This document shows positions 1-6,700 of a DNA stretch of 9,704 nt, piece by piece. The stretch lies in contig JAIPEK010000066.1 in assembly GCA_021737205.1 (NCBI GenBank), forward strand, positions 1 to 9,704, given 5' to 3'. Positions within the stretch are counted from its first letter, which is position 1; each line of letters begins with the position of its first letter. A program made the position numbers and the translations under genes. Origin of the DNA: Desulfarculaceae bacterium. GTDB taxonomy: Bacteria; Desulfobacterota; Desulfobacteria; Desulfobacterales; Desulfobacteraceae. The notes beneath the pieces are model-generated. The model did not search any database and was not told the DNA's origin. It saw only the letters and a list, made by a program, of their open reading frames with translations.

Positions 1-146
1 TCCGGGCCCGCGGCCCTGTGGATGGCGCCGTCCACACCGCCTCCCCCGAGAAGGGAAGAGTTCGCCGCATTCACGACTGCATCCACTTCAAGTTTCGTGA
101 TGTCTGCCTGGCTGACCTCAATCCGGCCCTGAACGTTCTTTTCCAT
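1..146 (-). CDS. Macro-domain protein, ADP-ribose-binding / O-acetyl-ADP-ribose deacetylase-like (5' part only)
   Basis: The reverse strand encodes the first 48 residues of a macro domain; the rest lies beyond the left edge. The ATG at 146-144 follows an excellent ribosome site (AAGGAGGG, complement of 151-158) by four bases. The fragment has the family's N-terminal signature in order: a DIT motif at residues 15-17, VDAVVNAAN at 21-29, a GGGG loop at 34-37, then VDGAIHRAAGP at 38-48. Asn29 and Asp39 align with Asn25 and Asp35 of E. coli YmdB, residues of its ADP-ribose site. Known members bind ADP-ribose and many remove it from proteins or hydrolyse O-acetyl-ADP-ribose in the cytoplasm. The fragment aligns closely with the YmdB subgroup, but the catalytic C-terminal part cannot be seen. 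It starts 37 bases after the stop of the channel gene on the same strand, so the two are probably co-transcribed. Confidence 0.9.
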   Translation of the reverse strand, partial: MEKNVQGRIEVSQADITKLEVDAVVNAANSSLLGGGGVDGAIHRAAGP

Positions 147-183
147 TGTGCCCTCCTTTTTCAAACTGTTGAAAGCGATCCGG

Positions 184-2697
184 TCAGTCCGGTCCGTCGC
201 CGCCTTCATTCGCGCCCGGAGGAGAATCCGACTGATAAAAGAAACCGCTTTTCAGGTGAAGGTCCCGCTGTGGGAACGGAATCGTAACCCCGTTTTCTCT
301 GAAAAGCCTGTCGATCTCAAACCGTAGATTGCTCTCCGCCTTGATGAAATCCTCAATGACGGACCAGAACCGCAACCGAAAATCGAGCGAACTGTCACCG
401 AAATTGATGAACTGGACAACAGGTGGGTACGGATAATCGTGTACCTCGTTGACACTTTCGGCTGCCCGCAGCATCAGATCTTTTACAAGGGCAGTATCCG
501 AACCATAGGCCACCCCAACCAAAAGATCCCGCCGGATATACGGATCACGATGGCTCCAGTTGGTCACCTGGGCGCTGATGAACTCGGAATTGGGGATAAT
601 CAGGGAGGAATGGGTATAGGTCTGGACGAGCGTGGCCCGGACATTGATCTTTTTCACCTCTCCCCAGTTACCTGCCACCTCCACCACGTCGCCCACCTGT
701 ATGGGGCGTTCAAACAGCAGGATCAGCCCCGAGACAAAATTGTTGAAAATATTCTGAAGCCCGAAACCGAGCCCGACACCCAGGGCACCGAACCCGAGGG
801 CCATGGATGCCGTATTCAGGCCGAGCACGCTCAAAGAGATCAGTACCCCCGCCCCCCAGATGATATACACCGAGATCGTGGTAATCGATTCCTTGACCCC
901 CAGGGAAAGCCCGCTCTGCTTGAGAATACGCTCGGCCATGATTTTCTTCCAGAACAGAGTGAACACATAGATCGCCAGGAGAACCACAATCGCATACACA
1001 AATCCGGAAAGGCTCAGGGTGATTTTCCCCATGGTAAAAGAACGGCTGAAAATACCGGCTGCACCGGAGAGAAATTTCTCGCCCGCCCCCCAGGAAAAGG
1101 CGATCCCCACGGCAACAAACGCAAAAATTAAAAAGTAAATGCTGTTGGATACAAGCCAGTAAAACGGATAACTGATCCCGTAGGATTTTCTGGTTTCCGG
1201 CTCAAACCGGTCCTTGAACTGCCGATCCACATCGCCTATGGAATAAAAGAGCAGAACCCCGACGCACACCACCGAAAGCGTGACCCCCCATGATATATAC
1301 CACCATGAGGCGAAATAGGCGTACCCGGCAAGGTCGGCCAGGAGACCCGCCACCGCCACCACCTTTGATCCCCGGTTGATCAAGGCCGTGCTGACCCGGC
1401 CGGATTCTTTCTCCATCCGGGCATACCGGTTCCAGAATATGAAAACCCCTGCCGCAAGAAGCAGTTCCGAGACAATCCGCACCGGTGTCAAAAGCAGGCT
1501 CCGGGGTGAAATGAACCGGTAAATAAAGAGATAGACAAGGGTATAGCCCCGTATCCCCCAGATGAAAAGCAAACGCCACCGGTAAAACGCCTCAAAATAC
1601 AGAGGCCCTTGCTCCGGCACGATCAGACGAATGGCATGGGCGGAGACCCGGGTTACCAGCAGTACCACGAGAAAGACCTGCAGTAAATTGATAAGATCCG
1701 GGAAAACAATGTACACTTTGGTCTTTGCAGCCATGTGTGCCAGCAGAATAAAAAATACCGGCAAAACGGCGCTTTCCAGTATAAAAATAGGATGTCCGGC
1801 CCGTTTGGACCTTATATCCAGATATACCCGGTTGCCTTTGGCAAAAGAAACCGCCTTGGCCAGCAGAAAATACGCGATCGCAGCCCCCAGCAGAAAGACG
1901 ATACTGCCGGCGTTCATGTGGGATCGGGCGAGCCGGATCCTTTCAGCCGCATATTTGCCGAGAGCGTTCGGATTAAGAGCGCTGAACGCCTTTTTGATAT
2001 GGGCTTTCCACGCTTCGGGTTCAAAAGTCCGGTTCTCGCGCTGGAAGACAATTTTTTCCTTTTCATCCCGGATCTCTTTTTCCAGGGTTCCGGCAAGTTT
2101 CTCGAAAGATCCGGAAAGGGATTGATAGATGTTGATCTGTTTTTCAATCAAGCCTTTCAGATCATCCAGCACCTTCGCCTGTTTCCGGAGAAACGACCGG
2201 TAGCTCACAAGATCATTGAAATATTCATCACCGGCGCCGGAATCATTTTGAACTGCATTGATCCGCTCCTGGACAAAATCAAGGGATTCCTTCCTTGCGG
2301 CCCGTTTTGTTTCAATATTTTCCCGCTCTTTTTTCAGGCTCTCGAGCCTGGATTCGATCAAAGAGATGGACACCCTGATCTCTTCGACACTCTTTTCCAG
2401 TGCGTTGATTTTGATCCCCGGCACGATCAGAAGATTGCGCACCGAATCCATCCGGGTTCCGTAAATTTTTTCCTGCCTGAGATCCTCCGCCAAAGAGCGT
2501 TCTCTGGCGCGCAGCTCTTTGGTCAACGACTCAAATTCGCTTTTCGCCTTTTCCACCGCCTTTTGGAGATCCGCAGCCGGCACTCCCTTTTCCATATCCG
2601 AAACCGGGGGCCGGGCCGCCGTGCAGACCGGCAGGAGGACAATAAGAACCGCAAATGCCAGTATTCGTTTTAATCCAACGGTAAACTTTGTATTCAT
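184..2697 (-). CDS. Large MscS-family mechanosensitive ion channel with periplasmic coiled-coil domain
   Basis: This 837-residue inner-membrane protein is of the large (MscK/MscM-like) MscS type, which opens under membrane tension to release solutes during osmotic downshock. Residues 1-28 form a signal peptide (basic start, hydrophobic core, then CTAA). Residues about 43-215 are charged and heptad-like, fitting a periplasmic coiled coil. From about 264 on there are roughly ten or eleven hydrophobic segments. The pore helix lies near 633-660 and has the Gly/Ala-rich pattern of MscS TM3 (FGALGVGLGFGLQN), followed by LFERPIQVGD at about 661-669, the usual entry to the cytoplasmic beta domain. 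IIPNSEF at about 700-707 and the final alpha/beta domain to about 815 complete the MscS core. The length is between E. coli YbiO and MscK. The ATG at 2697 has AAGGA seven bases upstream. A macro-domain gene follows on the same strand. The ion or osmolyte preference cannot be read from sequence. Confidence 0.93.
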   Translation of the reverse strand: MNTKFTVGLKRILAFAVLIVLLPVCTAARPPVSDMEKGVPAADLQKAVEKAKSEFESLTKELRARERSLAEDLRQEKIYGTRMDSVRNLLIVPGIKINALEKSVEEIRVSISLIESRLESLKKERENIETKRAARKESLDFVQERINAVQNDSGAGDEYFNDLVSYRSFLRKQAKVLDDLKGLIEKQINIYQSLSGSFEKLAGTLEKEIRDEKEKIVFQRENRTFEPEAWKAHIKKAFSALNPNALGKYAAERIRLARSHMNAGSIVFLLGAAIAYFLLAKAVSFAKGNRVYLDIRSKRAGHPIFILESAVLPVFFILLAHMAAKTKVYIVFPDLINLLQVFLVVLLVTRVSAHAIRLIVPEQGPLYFEAFYRWRLLFIWGIRGYTLVYLFIYRFISPRSLLLTPVRIVSELLLAAGVFIFWNRYARMEKESGRVSTALINRGSKVVAVAGLLADLAGYAYFASWWYISWGVTLSVVCVGVLLFYSIGDVDRQFKDRFEPETRKSYGISYPFYWLVSNSIYFLIFAFVAVGIAFSWGAGEKFLSGAAGIFSRSFTMGKITLSLSGFVYAIVVLLAIYVFTLFWKKIMAERILKQSGLSLGVKESITTISVYIIWGAGVLISLSVLGLNTASMALGFGALGVGLGFGLQNIFNNFVSGLILLFERPIQVGDVVEVAGNWGEVKKINVRATLVQTYTHSSLIIPNSEFISAQVTNWSHRDPYIRRDLLVGVAYGSDTALVKDLMLRAAESVNEVHDYPYPPVVQFINFGDSSLDFRLRFWSVIEDFIKAESNLRFEIDRLFRENGVTIPFPQRDLHLKSGFFYQSDSPPGANEGGDGPD

Positions 2698-2850
2698 ATC
2701 CGTGTCCTTGGTTACCTGCTGCGCCGGGGTGTATTTTGGCGCACGATTTCAAACCGATTGTGCAAAAAATGCGTGGATATTTCAAGTCTTTTCTGCCGAA
2801 AGAAAATCCGGATTCAGACAACACCGCAAACATTTGATTTGTTTTTCCCC

Positions 2851-2877
2851 TTGACATATCAGCTGTGTTTTTATAAA
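2851..2877 (+). promoter_or_regulatory. Candidate sigma70-type promoter for the acyl-CoA synthetase gene
   Basis: A perfect TTGACA (2851-2856) is followed by TATAAA (2872-2877). The 15-base spacer is shorter than the usual 17, so the -10 may be read one or two bases further on at lower quality. The site lies in the 250-base divergent region, about 70 bases before the synthetase ATG. That would give a leader of roughly 60 bases containing the small inverted repeat at 2908-2925. The call rests on hexamer match and position only. Confidence 0.5.
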
Positions 2878-2907
2878 GCAGTAAGAAAACCGAACGATCG
2901 CTCACCC

Positions 2908-2925
2908 AGAACCACTTTGGGTTCT
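2908..2925 (+). promoter_or_regulatory. Small inverted repeat in the acyl-CoA synthetase leader
   Basis: AGAACC (2908-2913) and GGTTCT (2920-2925) are perfect reverse complements around a 6-base loop. They lie downstream of the candidate promoter and end 10 bases before the AAAGGAG ribosome site (2936-2942). It could be an operator half-site pair or a short leader hairpin. No T-tract follows, so it is not a terminator. Confidence 0.35.
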
Positions 2926-2947
2926 AACCACAAACAAAGGAGTTTTT

Positions 2948-4714
2948 ATGGGCATGGAAAGTCTCTACAAAGAGGTGATGGACCTCAACCGGATGGAGGA
3001 CGGAAGCGAAAAGGAAAACCAGGCAAAGGCTTTTTTCGACAAGCTCAACTCGACCCCGCTTCCGGAATACTTCAACTGGGCCGAGGAAATTTTCGAAGGG
3101 ATGCACGTAAAGGAGCGCGGTGACAAAGACGCCCTGATATGGACGGACATCCATACGAAAGAAAAAAAGACCTTCACCTATCGGCAATTCGCAGACAGAG
3201 GCAATCAGTGCCTCAACCACCTGCAGTCCTGCGGTATTGAAAACGGCGACAATATGTACATGATGATCCCCATCGTACCGGAGACATGGTTTGCAAGTCT
3301 TGCATGCATCAAGGGAGGCATCATAACGGTTCCCACAGCCACCACCATGACCATAAGGGAACTCGAGTTCCGCTTTGAAACCTATACGCCGGATTCCATC
3401 GTGGCTGATGAAGCGTCTGCCGATCTCATCGACCAGGCCCTTGAATCCACCGGGTGTACTCCCAAAGTCAAGCTCATTCTCGGCCGTAAAGCCGGATGGA
3501 CTTCCTTCAGCGAACTGGACAACCGTCCCGCTGAAGCCGAAGCCGCCCGAACGAAATCGGACGATACCCTGTTCTGTTTTTTCACCTCCGGCACCACGGG
3601 CCTTCCCAAACGGGTCGGCCACAGCGCAGCTTCCTATCCGGTGGGCCATCTGTCCACCCTGGTCATGATCGGTGTGACACCGGACGACATCCACCACAAC
3701 CTGAGCGCTCCGGGATGGGCGAAATGGGCATGGAGCAGCTTTTTTGTCCCGCTGAACGTGGGCGCCACCGCCACCGGATTTTACTTCACCGCCCTGGACG
3801 GGGACCAGTACCTCAAAGCAGTGGAGGACATCGGGGTCACTACCTTCTGCGGCCCGCCCACCGCATGGAGAATGTTCATCAACCTGGACCTTTCCCAATA
3901 CAACCTTTCCGCCATCCGGCAGTCTGTGAGTGCGGGAGAGCCGCTGAACCCGGAAGTCATCACCCAGTGGAAAAACCACACCGGCGTTGAAATCCGGGAT
4001 TTTTACGGACAGACCGAATCCACCGCCATGATCGGCAATCCTCCATGGATGGCCGGAAAAATGCGGGAAGGCTCGTTCGGGTACCCCTCATTCATGTACG
4101 ATGTCACGCTGGCCGATGACCAGGGCAACGAGATTACCGGCCCCGACGAAACCGGCCATATCGTGGTCCGTCTGGACCGGTGGCGGGCGATCGGCCTTTT
4201 CACCGAATATATCGGCAATATTGAAAAAATGAGCAGCGTATTCATAGACAACTTTTACTACACAGGCGACCGGGCCTTTTGGGACCAGGACGGCTACTGG
4301 TGGTTCGTGGGCCGGGCCGATGACGTAATCAAATCGTCGGATTTCCGGATCGGTCCGTTTGAAGTGGAGAGCGCGCTTGTGGAACACCCGGCTGTCGCAG
4401 AAGCAGCCGTCGTAGGTACACCGGACCCCAAACGCCACCAGCTGGTAAAAGCCTTCGTGATCCTCAACAAGGGATATGAAGGATCAGGGGAGCTTGCGCT
4501 TGAACTTTTCCAGCACAACATCAACATCCTGGCCAAGTTCAAGATCCCACGGATCATCGAATTTGTTTCCGAGGTCCCCAAAACCATCAGCGGCAAGATC
4601 CGGCGGATCGAACTGAGAGAAAACGAAATCAGCCGGAAAGAGGATGAAGAACCCGGTGATATCCAGGAGTACTTCTACTGGAATTTCCCTGAACTCAGCT
4701 CTAAGAACAAATAA
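2948..4714 (+). CDS. AMP-forming acyl-CoA synthetase (acetyl/medium-chain acyl-CoA ligase family)
   Basis: This 588-residue cytoplasmic enzyme is predicted to activate a carboxylic acid to its CoA thioester through an acyl-adenylate, using ATP and releasing AMP and pyrophosphate. The ANL-family motifs are all present and in order: the phosphate loop TSGTTGLPK at 213-221, GWAKWAWSSFF at about 257-267 (typical of medium-chain/Macs-like members), YGQTE at 353-357, YYTGD ending at Asp441, GRADDVIKSSDFRIG at 455-469, and KTISGKIRR at 545-553 with Lys550 in the position of the adenylation lysine. Length is normal for the ACSM/Macs group. The ATG at 2948 has AAAGGAG five bases upstream. The gene is monocistronic, between a candidate promoter and a clear terminator. 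The acyl substrate (short, medium, branched or aromatic) cannot be fixed from motifs; fatty or branched acid catabolism is a reasonable inference for a Desulfobacterota-like host. Confidence 0.92.
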   Translation: MGMESLYKEVMDLNRMEDGSEKENQAKAFFDKLNSTPLPEYFNWAEEIFEGMHVKERGDKDALIWTDIHTKEKKTFTYRQFADRGNQCLNHLQSCGIENGDNMYMMIPIVPETWFASLACIKGGIITVPTATTMTIRELEFRFETYTPDSIVADEASADLIDQALESTGCTPKVKLILGRKAGWTSFSELDNRPAEAEAARTKSDDTLFCFFTSGTTGLPKRVGHSAASYPVGHLSTLVMIGVTPDDIHHNLSAPGWAKWAWSSFFVPLNVGATATGFYFTALDGDQYLKAVEDIGVTTFCGPPTAWRMFINLDLSQYNLSAIRQSVSAGEPLNPEVITQWKNHTGVEIRDFYGQTESTAMIGNPPWMAGKMREGSFGYPSFMYDVTLADDQGNEITGPDETGHIVVRLDRWRAIGLFTEYIGNIEKMSSVFIDNFYYTGDRAFWDQDGYWWFVGRADDVIKSSDFRIGPFEVESALVEHPAVAEAAVVGTPDPKRHQLVKAFVILNKGYEGSGELALELFQHNINILAKFKIPRIIEFVSEVPKTISGKIRRIELRENEISRKEDEEPGDIQEYFYWNFPELSSKNK

Positions 4715-4746
4715 TTTTTTCACAAAAAATCCATTACCTCCGTTTG

Positions 4747-4790
4747 ACCGGCCGGCATTCTTGAGACAAAGAATCCCGGCCGGTTTTTTT
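4747..4790 (+). terminator. Rho-independent terminator of the acyl-CoA synthetase gene
   Basis: ACCGGCCGG (4747-4755) pairs perfectly with CCGGCCGGT (4776-4784). After one C-C mismatch, ATTC (4757-4760) pairs with GAAT (4771-4774), leaving a 10-base loop. A run of seven T (4784-4790) follows directly. It lies 32 bases after the synthetase stop. There is no A-run on the 5' side, so it should act on the plus strand only. Confidence 0.92.
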
Positions 4791-4821
4791 CGTACTTTTA
4801 TATGAAAGAATAACATTTTTT

Positions 4822-4881
4822 ACCATGAAGGCCATGAAGGAACTGAAGCAAAATCTTCATGAACTTCATGCTCTTCATGGT
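4822..4881. repeat. Imperfect long hairpin built from CATGAAGG-like 9-base units
   Basis: The left arm (4822-4848) and right arm (4855-4881) are 27 bases each and match as reverse complements at 21 of 27 positions, around a 6-base loop (CAAAAT). Each arm is itself periodic: the left reads CATGAAGGC, CATGAAGGA, ACTGAAGCA, and the right carries three matching units of the CTTCATG type. Mismatches cluster between the conserved CTTCAT/ATGAAG blocks. I recall similar motifs as common intergenic elements in Desulfobacterota genomes, but this was not checked. It could be a dispersed repeat of the REP/MITE kind or a structured RNA. Confidence 0.75.
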
Positions 4882-5010
4882 GATCTTTCATCATTCGCTG
4901 TGTCAGTCAGGACATGGCCGTTTTACAAGAAACTTGAAACAAGAGACAAGGCACGGTCTCATTGAAGTTTCATGGTTTGTTGTTATGCCGAGCATCATGA
5001 GCGTTTTTAT

Positions 5011-5086
5011 ATGAAAGCAGTTAGGTTTTAGGTTTTAGCTAACGCCTAACGGCTAATACCCGCCATCTGACAGCTTATGCTTTCAT
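5011..5086. repeat. Palindromic segment enclosing TTAGG/CCTAA repeats
   Basis: ATGAAAGCA (5011-5019) and TGCTTTCAT (5078-5086) are perfect 9-bp inverted arms. Between them, GTTAGG (5020-5025) can pair with CCTAAC (5045-5050), or GTTAG with CTAAC (5039-5043). An AGGTTTT unit is repeated in tandem (5024-5030 and 5030-5036). The layout resembles a small non-autonomous repeat element rather than a gene. No transposase or target duplication was identified. Confidence 0.55.
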
Positions 5087-5148
5087 AATTTGTTGTGGCC
5101 GTTCAGGCCATGAATGTTATAAAATGCTAACATTGTAAGATTATACTG

Positions 5149-5177
5149 TTGGCAATCAATCATGGTTCGTATAAAAT
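5149..5177 (+). promoter_or_regulatory. Candidate sigma70-type promoter of the PHP/amphi-Trp/PhoU-APH/ATP-grasp operon
   Basis: TTGGCA (5149-5154; five of six to consensus) is followed after 17 bases by TAAAAT (5172-5177; five of six). Transcription would begin near 5184, about 40 bases before the preferred start codon at 5226. The site lies at the end of the gene-free region, immediately before the operon. The call rests on sequence match and position only. Confidence 0.5.
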
Positions 5178-5191
5178 GCGGGGATGATTGA
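5156..5191. promoter_or_regulatory. Operator-like inverted repeat over the operon promoter
   Basis: TCAATCAT (5156-5163) and ATGATTGA (5184-5191) are perfect 8-bp reverse complements separated by 20 bases. They flank the candidate -10 hexamer and cover the expected transcription start. Half-site centres are 28 bp apart, which is wide for a simple dimer site. A chance occurrence cannot be excluded. The right arm includes the upstream in-frame ATG at 5184, which argues mildly that this ATG is not the true start of the downstream gene. Confidence 0.35.
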
Positions 5192-5225
5192 GGAAGATAC
5201 ACGCGATTATTTTTCGGGGAAATTT

Positions 5226-6377
5226 ATGAAAAAAGAACCAGAGGGTCAGGCGGGCGGCATTGTCCCGGCCAAAATTCATGACGACCCTACGGAACGGGAC
5301 CATGAGATTTTTCTGAAAATCATCTCCACCGAACTCACGGATGATCAGAAAGAGTACGTCCGAACACCGCCCAAAACATTCCCGTTCACACGGAACATCC
5401 TGGCGGTTCACTGGCACCCGGAGCATATCCCCATGGACCTTGCGGCGGACCGACTGGACACCATGTTCCCGAACCGGAGCCGGGAGCTGATCATCCCAAC
5501 CCAGCACAACGCGCTTTTGACGTATGACGAGTACGCAGGAGTGGAAGTGGACTGCTACTCAAAAGGCTTCAACCGGAAAGTGCAGCTCCTGCTTCACTTT
5601 GAAAAAGAGCGGGTGGAAAAAGCGCCCATTTTGAAAAACATGCTCAGCCACACGTTTACATATCGATCCTCCCAGCTTTTCGAGTTTATCCATGCACTCA
5701 CGGCCCCTGATGAAAACAAGCTCGACCGGGCGGCCCGGGATACCGGGACGGACAAACAGACGGCCGAGTTTGCTATCACCCATGTAAAGAAAATCGAAAA
5801 ACTCATCGATCATCACTCCCGGATCATCCCAGCGGTATCGCTGAAGAACAAGCTTTTGAGAAACTTTTTTGAAGAGCTGAGGGAAAGTTCTCCGCCGGAG
5901 CTGATCGACAGATCCCAGATCTTTTTAAAGAGCGTTAAAAAACTTGTAAAAGCGGATTTTTCCCTGCAGCATTTTTACCGGGCATCAGAGGTGATCGAGG
6001 AGGCAAGGCTTCACGGGGCGGGCATTGTGGTGCCCCACCCGGAACAGTTCTGGCCGATCCTGCTGGCCGATTACGACGTGGATGGTTACGAAGTCTGGAA
6101 CCCCCGGTCCATGCGGTATACGGACTTTCTGATCTCGGTGATTCTAAAAAAGAACAGGGAGGCTTCCACCAAAAGAAAGCTCTTGATCTTTATGGGGGAT
6201 GACACCCACATGGGCGAAAAGCTGGTTCCGCCTTCAGCCATGCAGAAGGAAAAAGCCCTGCGGGAAATCGGCGTACAGGACGCATGGGATGATTACGGGG
6301 TACAAAAACGGCTGATCAAGGCGGGCATCAACAAAGAGAACGTGATCCTGGAATACAAGGAACGGCTTGCAGGCTGA
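5226..6377 (+). CDS. PHP-superfamily metallohydrolase-like protein with a helical insertion
   Basis: This is a 383-residue protein in the chosen frame. It carries the metal-ligand motifs of the PHP (polymerase and histidinol phosphatase) fold in order: HWHPEH with His62, His64 and His67; PTQH ending at His94; GVEVD at about 105-109 and LLLHFE at 121-126; PHPEQF with His271; GYEVWNPR at 287-294; and GDDTH at 324-328, matching the family's GSDAH. Known relatives hydrolyse phosphate esters using two or three metals. Here about 110 mostly helical residues (roughly 140-250) separate the early and late motifs, making it longer than a typical histidinol phosphatase (about 270). The start at 5226 is preferred because CGGGGAA lies just upstream. 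The in-frame ATG at 5184 (14 residues longer) has no spaced ribosome site and sits at the predicted transcription start. It is first gene of a four-gene operon; its substrate is unknown. Confidence 0.8.
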   Translation: MKKEPEGQAGGIVPAKIHDDPTERDHEIFLKIISTELTDDQKEYVRTPPKTFPFTRNILAVHWHPEHIPMDLAADRLDTMFPNRSRELIIPTQHNALLTYDEYAGVEVDCYSKGFNRKVQLLLHFEKERVEKAPILKNMLSHTFTYRSSQLFEFIHALTAPDENKLDRAARDTGTDKQTAEFAITHVKKIEKLIDHHSRIIPAVSLKNKLLRNFFEELRESSPPELIDRSQIFLKSVKKLVKADFSLQHFYRASEVIEEARLHGAGIVVPHPEQFWPILLADYDVDGYEVWNPRSMRYTDFLISVILKKNREASTKRKLLIFMGDDTHMGEKLVPPSAMQKEKALREIGVQDAWDDYGVQKRLIKAGINKENVILEYKERLAG

Positions 6378-6404
6378 AACCGCCTGTATGTCGCAACCGG
6401 ATAA

Positions 6405-6409
6405 TGGAG
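6405..6409 (+). promoter_or_regulatory. Ribosome binding site fixing the amphi-Trp start
   Basis: TGGAG lies five bases before the ATG at 6415. Earlier in-frame ATGs at 6367 and 6388 lack such a site. The one at 6367 would also overlap the end of the PHP gene and add residues unlike the domain's usual N-terminus. Confidence 0.6.
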
Positions 6410-6414
6410 TTACT

Positions 6415-6678
6415 ATGGAAGACGGCAAGTTTGTATACGAATCGGTACAGGACAACGAAACTGTGAGCAGATACCTGGAATCTTTTGTCCAGGGGTTCAG
6501 GAAAGGAAAAATCAGCTTGAAGACAAGTGAAAACGAAATCAATCTGGAACCCAACAACCTGCTGCAGTTCTCGGTCAAGTCCGAAAAAAAGGGAAAGGAA
6601 AACAAAATATCACTGGAGATCTCCTGGACCGCCCCCGACCGGACCCTCACAGGGAACGACTACATGGAAATCGAATAA
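6415..6678 (+). CDS. Amphi-Trp domain protein (GAK-system component)
   Basis: An 87-residue protein made of a single amphi-Trp domain. The N-terminal part has the family's pattern: a strand GKFVYES at 4-10, then QDNETVSRYLESFVQGF at 12-28 as an amphipathic helix, followed by alternating-pattern strands. Trp71 sits in EISW at 68-71, the near-invariant tryptophan that gives the domain its name. The tail after 72 is short and polar. The domain's biochemical role is not established as far as I know. It occurs in short proteins next to an ATP-grasp enzyme and a kinase in what TIGRFAM curators called the GAK system, and both an ATP-grasp gene and a kinase-like gene follow here. It lies 37 bases after the PHP gene and 22 before the PhoU-APH gene. 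The start was chosen by ribosome site and domain boundary. It could be a scaffold or a carrier of the ligase substrate; nothing in the sequence decides this. Confidence 0.82.
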   Translation: MEDGKFVYESVQDNETVSRYLESFVQGFRKGKISLKTSENEINLEPNNLLQFSVKSEKKGKENKISLEISWTAPDRTLTGNDYMEIE

Positions 6679-6700
6679 ATAATACGGGATCTTTAAAAGC

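Larger units (their letters stand above)
4715..5225. other. Gene-free, repeat-rich intergenic region
   Basis: No credible coding frame was found here. The stretch holds, in order: a short A/T palindrome (ATTTTTT cac AAAAAAT, 4714-4730); the synthetase terminator; the first copy of a 13-base direct repeat TTTTATATGAAAG (4796-4808); a large imperfect hairpin of 9-base units (4822-4881); a weak two-part inverted repeat (GAAACTT 4929-4935 with AAGTTTC 4965-4971, and GAGAC 4943-4947 with GTCTC 4956-4960); the second copy of the 13-base repeat (5005-5017); a palindromic segment with TTAGG repeats (5011-5086); small inverted repeats TGGCC/GGCCA (5096-5110) and ATGTTA/TAACAT (5114-5133); and the promoter region of the next operon. 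It is visibly more A/T-rich than the flanking genes. Confidence 0.8.

Noticed and set aside
18..287. Plus-strand frame of 89 codons at the left edge
   Set aside because: It runs antisense to the macro-domain start and the channel C-terminus, both of which have clear motifs and sensible ribosome sites.
1735..2673. Long open frame of 312 codons on the plus strand
   Set aside because: It lies wholly antisense to the mechanosensitive channel gene, whose translation has clear family motifs. The plus-strand product has no recognisable domain and shows the composition of a shadow frame.
2924..3979. Open frame of 351 codons on the minus strand
   Set aside because: It is antisense to the acyl-CoA synthetase, which carries every ANL motif. 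The minus-strand product is Gly/His/Val-rich with no domain pattern.
4929..4971. Two-part inverted repeat as a possible terminator or small RNA
   Set aside because: The 7-bp and 5-bp stems are separated by an asymmetric internal loop and no T-tract follows. It could easily be chance in A/T-rich DNA, so it is only mentioned in the intergenic entry.
4800..5080. CRISPR-like array suggested by repeated CTTCATG/CATGAAGG units
   Set aside because: The units are 9 bases long, directly adjacent and arranged as an inverted pair. There are no spacers and no cas genes.
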